NCBI GenBank assembly: GCA_013153035.1
Contig: JAADFF010000012.1
Span: 1 to 40,437, forward strand
DNA: 40,437 bases
Origin: Dictyoglomota bacterium
GTDB lineage: Bacteria; Coprothermobacterota; Coprothermobacteria; Coprothermobacterales; JAADFF01
Direction of reading: 5' to 3'
The notes beneath the pieces were generated by a model. The model searched no databases. It saw nothing but the letters and a program-made list of their open reading frames with translations, and was not told the origin of the DNA. Of the stretch, positions 1 to 9,002 are shown piece by piece; the stretch's first letter is position 1; every line of letters begins with the position of its first letter. The translations under genes and the position numbers were made by a program.

Positions 1-1196
1 ATTGGTAGATACATTGCAAGCAAGATTACAAGCACTATCGATCCAACTATTATTGTTGATAGTGGCTCAATAGCTGCAACCATTCTGTCTATTTTTATAT
101 TAAGTTCCTCTTCGGCCATATCAAGATATGTCTTTATCATTGTATCAAGGTTTCCCGATTGTTCCCCTACCCTAATCATAACCTTTAAAACACCTGGCAA
201 ATCTGATTTCTCTAATGCCTTAGAGAAAGAAACCCCTTTTTCCAGCTGTTCTTTTGCCTCAATAACAAATTGTTTGATATATTCATTGGTAATAACCTCA
301 GTAGACAGTTCTAAAGATTGGACAATGGGAACACCATTTGAAAAAAGTGTATAAAACGCTCTGAATGCCTGAACTATTTCACCTAGCATAAGGACATTTC
401 CCACAAGTGGAATACGGAGAAGAAACCTATGCCAGAATAAACGAGCTTTATAAAATGTTTTAATGACAAACCTAAACAGCAAGTAGATAGCTATAACACC
501 AAGCACCAACCACAGCCAATTATGGTATATAAAGTCACTAATATTAATGACAAACTGTGTAATTGACGGTAAAGATTTGCCAAATCCAGAATAAACAGTC
601 TTTAACTTGGGAACAACGATAAGCATAAAAACAAGGATAGCGGCGATGGACATGATACCAACCATAATAGGATAAATCATAGCACTTTTCAGTTTTTCTT
701 TTATAGCCGCTCTTCTTTCATAAAAAGTTGCAAGAACAATAAGCGTACTATCAAGAGTTCCCGTTTCCTCTGCAACCCTGACGAGGTTGATATAGATAAT
801 AGGAAAGCTGTTTGTCTTCTTCAAGGCTGAAGCAAAACGCATGTTCATATTAACAATATAATCATACACTTCCTGTAAAACGTGTCCAATACGAGAGGAT
901 TTATACTCATCGGCAAGTGTGCTAATAGCATCCACAAGGGAAATACCAGCAAGCAGTAAACTGCCTAATTGGCGAGACAAGACAGCTATCTCCCTATCTT
1001 TAAGTTTTATCCTCCGAGGGGCAAAGAGTTTGCTCATAATAGAAGATCTCAAAGACTCTTCTTTCTTAAGATGGATCTTTACAACAACAAGCCCCCTAGT
1101 CTTCAGCATGTTAACGGCTTGTGCTTTATTAGATGCTTCAATTTCGCCTGAAACTTTATCCTTTCCATTAAATGCTTCGTAATAAAAAACAGGCAC
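1..1196 (-). CDS. PilC/GspF-type inner-membrane assembly protein, 3'-truncated by the window edge
   Basis: My translation of the minus strand from 1196 gives an unbroken reading frame of about 398 codons running off the window start. It is a type II secretion/type IV pilus F-family platform protein, which sits in the inner membrane and couples the assembly ATPase to pilin extrusion. Two GspF repeats are visible. The first contains LSRQLGSLLLAGISLVDA, and the second contains FYTLFSNGVPIVQSLELS. Hydrophobic segments follow each repeat, and the last visible residues are a membrane helix ending LAMYLPI, which is typical of the family's extreme C-terminus, so only a few residues are missing. The start is GTG at 1196, with AGGAG about 8 bases upstream inside the end of the preceding ATPase gene. 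It follows the ATPase stop by two bases, so the two are probably coupled. Pilus and type II secretion paralogues cannot be separated here. Confidence 0.88.
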   Translation of the reverse strand, partial: MPVFYYEAFNGKDKVSGEIEASNKAQAVNMLKTRGLVVVKIHLKKEESLRSSIMSKLFAPRRIKLKDREIAVLSRQLGSLLLAGISLVDAISTLADEYKSSRIGHVLQEVYDYIVNMNMRFASALKKTNSFPIIYINLVRVAEETGTLDSTLIVLATFYERRAAIKEKLKSAMIYPIMVGIMSIAAILVFMLIVVPKLKTVYSGFGKSLPSITQFVINISDFIYHNWLWLVLGVIAIYLLFRFVIKTFYKARLFWHRFLLRIPLVGNVLMLGEIVQAFRAFYTLFSNGVPIVQSLELSTEVITNEYIKQFVIEAKEQLEKGVSFSKALEKSDLPGVLKVMIRVGEQSGNLDTMIKTYLDMAEEELNIKIDRMVAAIEPLSTIIVGSIVLVILLAMYLP

Positions 1197-1198
1197 AG

Positions 1199-2878
1199 TT
1201 AGTCACTCCTGGATATTTCTATAGGGGATTTAATAACTCTCTGCAGTTCTTCAACAGTGGTTATACCGGCTTTTACCTTTTCGAGACCAGCAGTCCACAT
1301 ATCTATCATACCTTCAGCTTTAGCTATTTTCTTAATTTCTTCAAGAGAAGCTCCTCTGAGAATGGCATTTTGTATGTCTTCAGAGACAGGCATAATTTCA
1401 AAGACAGCTGTTCGACCAGAATATCCTGTAAAGTTGCAAACAGGACAACCTTTAGGTACATATACATTAGGACTCGTGGGATCCTCGTTTCTTACTTTAC
1501 AATTCGAACATAGTTTTCTTACCAATCTTTGGGCTACGATACCCACAAGAGAGGCAGATAGTAGGTATTTTTCTACTCCCATCTCCTGAAGGCGGATAAT
1601 AGCAGAAGGTGCATCATTGGTATGAAGTGTTGAAAGCACGAGGTGACCCGTTAAGGCTGCTTCAATAGCAGTCTTAGCCGTATCCTCATCTCGAATTTCA
1701 CCTACGAGAATTATATCTGGATCAAGTCTAAGAATAGATCGAAGTACTGATGCAAATGTAATTCCAGCCTTTGTATTGACATTGATTTGATTAATACCCT
1801 CTAACTCATACTCAACAGGATCTTCAACGGTGATAATCTCCTTAGACTCATTATTTAATACCGAAAGCGCAGCATATAAAGTGGTTGTTTTTCCAGAGCC
1901 TGTTGGTCCTGTAACGAGTATCATACCGTATGGCACAGATATAAGTTTATGAAATATCTCTTCCTGCTCGGGTAAAAGCCCCAATCTACTAATATCCACA
2001 AAGATATTTTTCTTATCAAGAAGGCGAATAACCATCATTTCGCCATATATAGAGCCTACAGTAGCAATACGGAAATCAAATTCTCTACCAGAAACTCTTG
2101 CTGTAAAGTGTCCGTCCTGTGGTCTTCGTCTTTCCGCTATATCCATATCAGCCATAACCTTCAAGCGGGTTATAAGCTGTTCGGCAATCCATTTGGGTAG
2201 TTTAATTTTATCCATTAAAACGCCATCTATCCTATACCTAACTCTGTAGTCATAGCGGGTAGGTTCTATATGGATATCCGTAGCCCTATCGGAAACAGCA
2301 TCGACCAGAATAGTATTGACAACAACATTTATACTTGCCTCTTGACCTAAAAGGTCGTTGATATCAATTTTTTCAACGCTTATCTCCATAACATTATCTT
2401 CGTCAGAGGCTTCCTCTGCGAGTTTCTCGATAACATCTTTAGCACGTTGAGTGATATCGTAAACTTGGTCAAGTAGGGCCCTATATTCAGATTCTGTAAT
2501 GATAATAGGTCTTACTTTAAGACCCGTCAGCAAACTAATTTTTTCTAAGATATCTGAATTGAATGGAGGTACTACCCCAACAACAAGAGTATTTCCTTCC
2601 TTTCTAAGTGGAAATACCCTATACTGCCTAACAATATCTTCGGGAATGGTATCTTTTACCGAGGGATCGAATTTTAATCTCTCAAGAGATTCATATGTAA
2701 CATTAAATTGCTTCTGAAGAACACGTCCCAAGTCTTTCGGTGTAATATACCCCAAATCAATAAGAACCTGACCAAGGGGTTCTCCTGTTCTTTTAGCCTC
2801 TTCAAGAGCTTCTTTGAGTTGCTCTTCTGTTATAAGTCCCTCTTCTAAAAGTATTTCGCCTAATCGTTTCTTGGGCAT
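1199..2878 (-). CDS. GspE/PilB-type secretion or pilus-assembly ATPase
   Basis: This is a cytoplasmic hexameric ATPase of the type II secretion/type IV pilus family, 559 residues, which is full length. An MshEN/GspE N-terminal domain covers about residues 1-150. The core has Walker A GPTGSGKTTTL (about 324-334), an Asp-box region and Walker B LDPDIILVGEIRDEDT (about 385-400), then a His-box around GHLVLSTLHTNDAP (411-424). A tetracysteine zinc site, Cys457, Cys460, Cys478 and Cys481, is the extension-ATPase type and argues against a PilT retraction motor. ATG 2878 has GAGG about 5 bases upstream. The gene lies 12 bases after pyrG and two bases before the PilC-like gene, so the motor and its platform protein are adjacent. 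No pilin gene is visible in the window, so whether it serves a pilus, competence or secretion is open. Confidence 0.93.
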   Translation of the reverse strand: MPKKRLGEILLEEGLITEEQLKEALEEAKRTGEPLGQVLIDLGYITPKDLGRVLQKQFNVTYESLERLKFDPSVKDTIPEDIVRQYRVFPLRKEGNTLVVGVVPPFNSDILEKISLLTGLKVRPIIITESEYRALLDQVYDITQRAKDVIEKLAEEASDEDNVMEISVEKIDINDLLGQEASINVVVNTILVDAVSDRATDIHIEPTRYDYRVRYRIDGVLMDKIKLPKWIAEQLITRLKVMADMDIAERRRPQDGHFTARVSGREFDFRIATVGSIYGEMMVIRLLDKKNIFVDISRLGLLPEQEEIFHKLISVPYGMILVTGPTGSGKTTTLYAALSVLNNESKEIITVEDPVEYELEGINQINVNTKAGITFASVLRSILRLDPDIILVGEIRDEDTAKTAIEAALTGHLVLSTLHTNDAPSAIIRLQEMGVEKYLLSASLVGIVAQRLVRKLCSNCKVRNEDPTSPNVYVPKGCPVCNFTGYSGRTAVFEIMPVSEDIQNAILRGASLEEIKKIAKAEGMIDMWTAGLEKVKAGITTVEELQRVIKSPIEISRSD

Positions 2879-2890
2879 ACCAACCTCACG

Positions 2891-4516
<1,626 letters not shown>

Positions 4517-6163
4517 TTACATATGCTCTTTTTTCTCTATCCCCATAAGGTCATGTAAAAGCCCCATAACCTCAACAAACCTATCAATTAGTGCCATTCT
4601 AAATACTCTAGCACTATCGCTCTCCGCATCAAGTACCCTTTTTGATTGATAAAATGAGTGAAGCATACCTGCAAGGTCCTTGGCATAATTAACAATATAA
4701 TGTGGAGACAAATTCTTCGCAGAAAGCATTAGCTGGTATCTGATATCCGCAAGGTTGATGAGTAGTAGCTTTTCTTCTTCTGAGGGTGTATACATTTCAA
4801 GTGCTTTTTTTACTTCATCTAATGTAGGTACAGTCACACTAGCTTCTTCAGCCTTACGTTTCAAAGACAGCGCCCTTGTATAGGAATATTGCACATAGTA
4901 AACAGGGTTGTCCATAGACTTTTTCACCGCAAGGTCAAGGTCAAAATCCATGCTATTGTCTGGTGAGTACATCAAGAAATAAAATCTGGCAGCATCAACA
5001 CCTACGAGGTCTATTAGTTCAGAAAGCAGCGTAAATGTTCCCGCCCTCTTAGACATCTTAATAGGTTCTCCATCTTTAAGAAATCTCACAATCTGTATGA
5101 CAATAACCTGCAAGAAATCATCGGGTAAACCTAATCCTTTCATTGCAGCTTTCATGCGCCCAATATGACCGTAATGGTCAGAACCCCATATATCGTAAAC
5201 AATATCAAAACCGCGGCTGTGTTTCTCAAAATGATAGGCTACATCAACGGCAAAGTAGGTGTATTCCCCATTTTTCTTAATAAGAACCCTGTCTTTGTCG
5301 TCTCCAAATACTGTTGTTTTAAGCCACAGTGCCCCATCAGATTCATAGGTTAAACCTCTTTCTTTCAGGAGATTTATGGTTTTCTCAACCCAACCTTCTC
5401 TTCTAATATCCTTTTCAGAACGCCATACGTCAAACTCAACCTTATAAGTTTTTAGGACCTCTTTTTGATCTTGAAGCATAAGGGCAATACCAAATTCTGC
5501 GGCAGTATCCAATGCCTTACTCTGTGGCATATCGAGTATGTTAGGATGCCTTTCAAGAAGTTTCTCAGCAATATCCTTTAGATATTCTCCTTTATATCCT
5601 CCATCGATAGATTCTATATCAAAAGGTAACCCTTTTATTTCCTTGACCCTCTCCAATATGGATAGGGCAAATTTCTTTATCTGCTCACCACCATCGTTTA
5701 TATAGAACTCGGCAGTCGTATCAAGACCAATATGCTTAAAAATATTGACAAGGGTACTACCAACTGCAGCACCTCTACCATGGGCAACATGAAGTGGTCC
5801 CGTCGGATTGGCACTAACATACTCTACCTGTATTCTTTTCTTATACTGGGGTGTAAACTGTGCTATCTCCTCATATTTGCCTTTTGATAATCCATAAAGG
5901 TGCTGTAAAAGGAAAAACGGAGAGAGATATATATTGAGAAATCCACCTTTGTGCTCTATTCTTTCAGCCCAAGATCTACTTGAAAGTGCTTCTGCCAATT
6001 CTTTGGTGATTTCATCAGGTCTTTTCTTCAATTTACGAGCCATCATAAAACCAACAGGAGAAGAGAGTTCTCCTTTCCCTTTTTCGGTAGAGGTATTTCT
6101 TATCTCAGGAATATCCTCTACTCCTAATATATTTGCCATTTCCTTTCCAATAATAAAACGCAT
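4517..6163 (-). CDS. argS: Arginyl-tRNA synthetase
   Basis: ArgRS charges tRNA-Arg with arginine in the cytoplasm. It is a 548-residue class I synthetase. An N-terminal Add-1-like tRNA-binding domain covers about residues 1-105. The HIGH motif appears as HVAH (125-128) in SANPTGPLHVAHGRG. The second signature is a clear KMSK (369-372) in PIKMSKRAGTF, which many bacterial ArgRS enzymes lack. The C-terminal DALR anticodon-binding domain contains VQYSYTRALSL and ends MGLLHDLMGIEKKEHM. The start is ATG 6163 with a G-rich but imperfect ribosome-binding site. It follows the tRNA-Thr gene by about 40 bases, which contain a TATAAT on the minus strand (6191-6196). It may therefore be read with the tRNAs or from its own weak promoter. 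Confidence 0.96.
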   Translation of the reverse strand: MRFIIGKEMANILGVEDIPEIRNTSTEKGKGELSSPVGFMMARKLKKRPDEITKELAEALSSRSWAERIEHKGGFLNIYLSPFFLLQHLYGLSKGKYEEIAQFTPQYKKRIQVEYVSANPTGPLHVAHGRGAAVGSTLVNIFKHIGLDTTAEFYINDGGEQIKKFALSILERVKEIKGLPFDIESIDGGYKGEYLKDIAEKLLERHPNILDMPQSKALDTAAEFGIALMLQDQKEVLKTYKVEFDVWRSEKDIRREGWVEKTINLLKERGLTYESDGALWLKTTVFGDDKDRVLIKKNGEYTYFAVDVAYHFEKHSRGFDIVYDIWGSDHYGHIGRMKAAMKGLGLPDDFLQVIVIQIVRFLKDGEPIKMSKRAGTFTLLSELIDLVGVDAARFYFLMYSPDNSMDFDLDLAVKKSMDNPVYYVQYSYTRALSLKRKAEEASVTVPTLDEVKKALEMYTPSEEEKLLLINLADIRYQLMLSAKNLSPHYIVNYAKDLAGMLHSFYQSKRVLDAESDSARVFRMALIDRFVEVMGLLHDLMGIEKKEHM

Positions 6164-6203
6164 AGCTATCCCCCCACTCTACTTGGAATAATTATAAAAC
6201 AAT

Positions 6204-6278
6204 TGGAGCCGGCGAGAGGATTCGAACCTCCGACCTGCTGATTACGAATCAGCTGCTCTGCCACTGAGCTACGCCGGC
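6204..6278 (-). tRNA. tRNA-Thr(CGT)
   Basis: The minus strand folds as a cloverleaf of 75 bases. The acceptor stem is GCCGGCG/CGCCGGC, the D stem GCTC/GAGC, and the anticodon loop TTCGTAA between GCTGA and TCAGC. The T loop is TTCGAAT, with discriminator T and an encoded CCA end. Anticodon CGT reads the threonine codon ACG. It is last in a cluster of three tRNAs before argS. Confidence 0.96.
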
Positions 6279-6293
6279 TCCTAATAAAAATAA

Positions 6294-6368
6294 TGGTGGG
6301 CGGTGCAGGATTCGAACCTGCGACCTCTTGTGTGTGAGACAAGCGCTCTCCCACTGAGCTAACCGCCC
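6294..6368 (-). tRNA. tRNA-Val(CAC)
   Basis: This 75-base cloverleaf lies on the minus strand. The acceptor stem is GGGCGGT/ACCGCCC, the anticodon stem CTTGT/ACAAG with loop CTCACAC, and the T loop TTCGAAT. The discriminator is A and CCA is encoded. Anticodon CAC reads GTG codons. It lies 12 bases from tRNA-Ser and 15 from tRNA-Thr, so all three are likely cut from one transcript. Confidence 0.96.
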
Positions 6369-6380
6369 ATCCAAAAAGAT

Positions 6381-6474
6381 TGGCGGAGAGGGAGGGATTC
6401 GAACCCTCGACACGGCCTTTCAACCGTGTATCCGCTTAGCAGGCGGACGCCTTCGGCCACTCGGCCACCTCTCC
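6381..6474 (-). tRNA. tRNA-Ser(GCT)
   Basis: This is a class II tRNA of 94 bases with a long variable arm. The acceptor stem is GGAGAGG/CCTCTCC, the anticodon stem TCCGC/GCGGA with loop CTGCTAA, and the variable stem is around ACACGG/CCGTGT. The T loop is TTCGAAT, the discriminator G, and CCA is encoded. Anticodon GCT reads AGC and AGT serine codons. It is first in the cluster, directly downstream of a strong promoter. Confidence 0.96.
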
Positions 6475-6480
6475 GCTATA

Positions 6481-6508
6481 TTGCATTTGTTATTTTACAC
6501 TGTATAAT
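6481..6508 (+). promoter_or_regulatory. Divergent promoter for the methyltransferase/glycosyltransferase genes
   Basis: On the plus strand TTGCAT (6481-6486) is followed after 16 bases by a perfect TATAAT (6503-6508). The predicted start near 6515 would give a leader of about 30 bases before the GTG at 6544. The -35 element is weak (first three bases only), and the -10 lies between the two boxes of the tRNA promoter on the other strand. Confidence 0.5.
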
Positions 6509-6520
6509 TTACTTTGTCAA
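6492..6520 (-). promoter_or_regulatory. Sigma-A-type promoter of the tRNA cluster
   Basis: On the minus strand a perfect TTGACA (6520-6515) is followed after exactly 17 bases by TAAAAT (6497-6492), which is 5/6 of the consensus. The 5' end of tRNA-Ser lies 17 bases beyond. This is the best promoter match I found in the window, as expected for stable RNA genes. It interlocks with an opposite-facing promoter at 6481-6508. Confidence 0.8.
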
Positions 6521-6543
6521 TATTGTGTCGGAGGGGGTACTCT

Positions 6544-7398
6544 GTGGATATAAAAACACGTATTTGTCTACCACTACTGTGGAAACTAGAGAAATATATG
6601 AAAAAGCCATATCATCCATTTAACGAAAAAGGTGATATATGGGAAAATCTTTATCTTTGGCAATACAAGACAACAGAAAAGACACTAAAACACTTTAATG
6701 TGGAGTTTTCAGGTAAAGTTGTCATGGATATCGGATGTGGCACAGGTGGAAAATCGGCATATCTGGCACAGTTTGCAGATAAAGTTATAGGTATAGATAT
6801 TAACCCCCACGCTATCAACAAAGGGAAACAACTTGTTAAAAAACATAATGCTGATGTAGCTGATAGGGTTATATTGAGGGTTGACAATGCATACAACATG
6901 GACCAGCCAGATAGTTCCGTTGATATTATTTTTATGGATGATGTATGGGAACACATAGAAAAACCATCAAAAGCCTTAAGAGAAGCTATTCGGGTTGTCA
7001 AACCAGGTGGATATATTCTCATTGCTTTCCCTCCACTAAATCATCCATGGGCTGCCCATGTTAATGATCTTATTTCTATTCCATGGATACACTATTGTTT
7101 GTGGGAAAAATACATTGTTAGATGGTATATACACGAAGCGTTAAGAATAGAAAACGGTATAGAAAGATTAAAGTTTAAGGGAATCAAACCAACAGATAAA
7201 CGAATAACATATATCAATCATATGACGCTAGAACGTACATTGGCTATTCTGTACAAGTACAGAAGCAACATAGATATTTATGATTTCTCCTATGATTTAT
7301 TGAAGATACCACTTGCTAAGTTTTTTAGCAAACTTGAGCGCATAGGGCTTTTCTTTTTCTCTAAATATTATTTCACTCTGAGAAAGAGGGAAAGATGA
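6544..7398 (+). CDS. Class I SAM-dependent methyltransferase
   Basis: This is a 284-residue protein with a Rossmann-fold methyltransferase core. Motif I is VVMDIGCGTGGKSAYLA (Gly-rich loop about residues 62-69). The acidic SAM-ribose contact is in VIGIDINPHAI, motif IV region DIIFMDDVWEHI, and the post-motif VVKPGGYILIAFPPLNH. This is the Methyltransf_11 type. The substrate is unknown. Its position ahead of two TagA-like glycosyltransferases suggests a sugar or lipid carrier in surface polymer synthesis, but that is inference from context. I chose GTG 6544 because GGAGGGGG lies 6-7 bases upstream. TTG 6514 upstream and ATG 6598 downstream are possible but poorly supported. The stop overlaps the start of the next gene, indicating an operon. 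The last 60 residues are basic and aromatic and may lie near the membrane. Confidence 0.85.
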   Translation: MDIKTRICLPLLWKLEKYMKKPYHPFNEKGDIWENLYLWQYKTTEKTLKHFNVEFSGKVVMDIGCGTGGKSAYLAQFADKVIGIDINPHAINKGKQLVKKHNADVADRVILRVDNAYNMDQPDSSVDIIFMDDVWEHIEKPSKALREAIRVVKPGGYILIAFPPLNHPWAAHVNDLISIPWIHYCLWEKYIVRWYIHEALRIENGIERLKFKGIKPTDKRITYINHMTLERTLAILYKYRSNIDIYDFSYDLLKIPLAKFFSKLERIGLFFFSKYYFTLRKRER

Positions 7399-8129
7399 TG
7401 AGGCTTTGCATTGGACGTATACCTGTAGACATATTAGATAACAATGAACAGGCTAAAAAGCGTATTATCGAACTCGCGAATCGAACTAATACCCCATCAT
7501 TTGTGGTTACATTGAATCCAGAGATAGCGTACCGTGCAGAAATAGACAGACGTATAAGATACATTGTTAGGCATTCTTCCCTCAACATCATTGATGGTAT
7601 TGGTATAGCAAAGATTATCAAATGGAAAACGGGAATAACTCCCACAAGAATTACTGGAGTAGATACTATATGGCAAGTTCTTATGAATGTCGATGATGAT
7701 ATTCCCGTATTCTTATATGGTGCCAAACCCGATGTTTTGAATACAGTCGTGGAAAAGCTTGTATCATCTAATCCTAACATAAACATTGTAGGTATATCTC
7801 ATGGATATAGACCTTGGGACAGGGTTGCAGAAGAGATTATAAAAGCTCGCCCTCGTTTGCTACTGGTAGCATTGGGAGCTGGAAGGCAAGAAACTTTTAT
7901 GTATCATTATATTAGACCCCTAACAATTCCTATTCTCAGCATAGGCGTTGGTGGCAGTTTTGATGTATGGAGCGGAAAAGTAGAAAGAGCTCCTAAGCAG
8001 GTACAGGATTTGGGACTCGAGTGGTTATGGCGTAATATTAAGCAACCTTCTCGGATAGGCAGACTTATGTACAGCATGATGTATATGATTACAGCTTTAA
8101 AAAAAGAGGTGCGTGAGTGTGAGAAGTAA
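7395..8129 (+). CDS. WecG/TagA/CpsF-family glycosyltransferase (copy 1)
   Basis: This is a 244-residue member of the GT26 family, which transfers N-acetylmannosaminuronate or ManNAc-like sugars to undecaprenyl-linked GlcNAc early in teichoic-acid or wall-polymer synthesis. Family landmarks are VTLNPEI (Thr39, Asn41), NIIDGIGIA (Asp67, the position of the proposed catalytic base in TagA), FLYGAKP, GAGRQETF and the C-terminal GVGGSFDVWSGKVERAP. The basic amphipathic tail (about 205-244, EWLWRNIKQPSRIGRL) matches the membrane-anchoring appendage known in TagA. ATG codons at 7395 and 7398 are both possible. AGAGGG spacing slightly favours 7398. The start overlaps the methyltransferase stop. A second, related copy follows with an 11-base overlap. 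Confidence 0.92.
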   Translation: MMRLCIGRIPVDILDNNEQAKKRIIELANRTNTPSFVVTLNPEIAYRAEIDRRIRYIVRHSSLNIIDGIGIAKIIKWKTGITPTRITGVDTIWQVLMNVDDDIPVFLYGAKPDVLNTVVEKLVSSNPNINIVGISHGYRPWDRVAEEIIKARPRLLLVALGAGRQETFMYHYIRPLTIPILSIGVGGSFDVWSGKVERAPKQVQDLGLEWLWRNIKQPSRIGRLMYSMMYMITALKKEVRECEK

Positions 8130-8847
8130 ATACATATGTGGTATAAGGGTTGATGAGATCGATAGAAAATCTGCTCTAAAATTTGCTAAACAGCTACTTT
8201 TAAACGATACATACAACTTTAAATGGATAACATCTATAAATCCGGAAAAGTGTGGCAGAGCTATGGAAAATGAGGCACTAAGAAATACCATCAACGGCTC
8301 TATAATGACTATCCCAGATGGTATTGGTATTGTCTGGGCTGGCCGTATGAACGGACTTTTATTAAAACATCGCATACCGGGTATAGACTTCGCATGGAAT
8401 ATGATCCGGCTAGTACATAAATACAACCTCAAACTTTATCTATACGGTGCTAAACCTGAAAGCAACCAAGGTGCTGTAGCACGTATAGAGGCAACAATGC
8501 CTGGCATTAATATCGTAGGTGCTATAGACGGCTATAGAGAGTGGAACGAAGTAGCAGCGGATATAGCAGATAAAAAGCCTGATCTCCTCCTCATAGCTAT
8601 GGGAGGAGGTAAACAGGAAGAGTTTATCTGGAAATACAAAGACATATTACCTGTTAAAGTTGCCATGGGTGTGGGCGGTAGCTTTGATGTGTGGGCTGGT
8701 AAGGTAGAAAGGGCACCTCGTCTATGGCAGGCGATAGGAATGGAATGGTTCTATAGAATAGCCAAGGAGCCATTCAGAATACCAAGGCTCAAATACGGCT
8801 TGAGATTCATGATGTGTAGCATGTATCAGATGCTGTATAATATGTAA
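8119..8847 (+). CDS. WecG/TagA/CpsF-family glycosyltransferase (copy 2)
   Basis: This is a 242-residue GT26 paralogue of the preceding gene. It shows the same landmarks in the same order: ITSINPEK, TIPDGIGIV (Asp67), LYLYGAKP, MGGGKQEEF and GVGGSFDVWAGKVERAP, ending in an amphipathic tail with EWFYRIAKEPFRIPRL. I chose GTG 8119 because GAGGTG lies 8 bases upstream. GTG 8113 sits only 2 bases from that site. By eye the two copies are clearly divergent rather than a recent duplication. They therefore probably add different residues, or act on different acceptors, in one surface polymer. Confidence 0.92.
   Translation: MRSKYICGIRVDEIDRKSALKFAKQLLLNDTYNFKWITSINPEKCGRAMENEALRNTINGSIMTIPDGIGIVWAGRMNGLLLKHRIPGIDFAWNMIRLVHKYNLKLYLYGAKPESNQGAVARIEATMPGINIVGAIDGYREWNEVAADIADKKPDLLLIAMGGGKQEEFIWKYKDILPVKVAMGVGGSFDVWAGKVERAPRLWQAIGMEWFYRIAKEPFRIPRLKYGLRFMMCSMYQMLYNM
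8836..8841 (+). promoter_or_regulatory. Possible -10 element ahead of the SCIFF-like peptide gene
   Basis: A perfect TATAAT overlaps the end of the second TagA-like gene, 32 bases before the peptide ATG. The predicted transcript start near 8848 would leave a short leader holding the GGAGGTG ribosome-binding site. I see no good -35 box at 16-18 bases, so this is a tentative promoter that could let the peptide be expressed separately from the genes upstream. Confidence 0.35.
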
Positions 8848-8873
8848 GAAATTATTATGTGGAGGTGACTATT

Positions 8874-9002
8874 ATGCATATTAAAAAGACTGTGCTAAAG
8901 GTAAAGATAGAGAATGATCTTGACAAAGCTTATCACATGGCATGTCAGACTGCTTGTAAAACCTCTGCCACTGTGAGCAACATTTCCTATGACGAGGAGT
9001 AA
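8874..9002 (+). CDS. SCIFF-like ribosomal peptide precursor with only two cysteines
   Basis: This 42-residue ORF starts at ATG 8874 with a strong GGAGGTG site 6 bases upstream, immediately before a SCIFF-type radical SAM maturase. The N-terminus MHIKKTV and the core CQTACKTSATVSN match the SCIFF family (six cysteines in about 45 residues), whose core as I recall it is CQSACKTSCTVAN. Here only Cys24 and Cys28 remain and the cysteine of TSC is alanine. Cys28 and Thr33 keep the five-residue spacing of the Cys-Thr thioether reported for the clostridial peptide CteA/CteB pair, so the crosslinked pair is preserved. The stop overlaps the start of the maturase gene by 14 bases. The mature product's role in the SCIFF family is unknown. 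The middle (residues 8-23) is lysine-rich and charged, like a leader. Confidence 0.85.
   Translation: MHIKKTVLKVKIENDLDKAYHMACQTACKTSATVSNISYDEE

Noticed and set aside
6166-6423. Open frame of 85 codons across the tRNA cluster
   Set aside because: It covers three tRNA genes with intact cloverleaves. Peptides translated from tRNA genes are a common annotation artefact.
8989-9002. Alternative maturase start after the GAGGAG at 8994-8999
   Set aside because: The GAGGAG encodes the last residues of the peptide, and no ATG, GTG or TTG lies in frame at a suitable distance after it. ATG 8989 keeps the family-like N-terminus.
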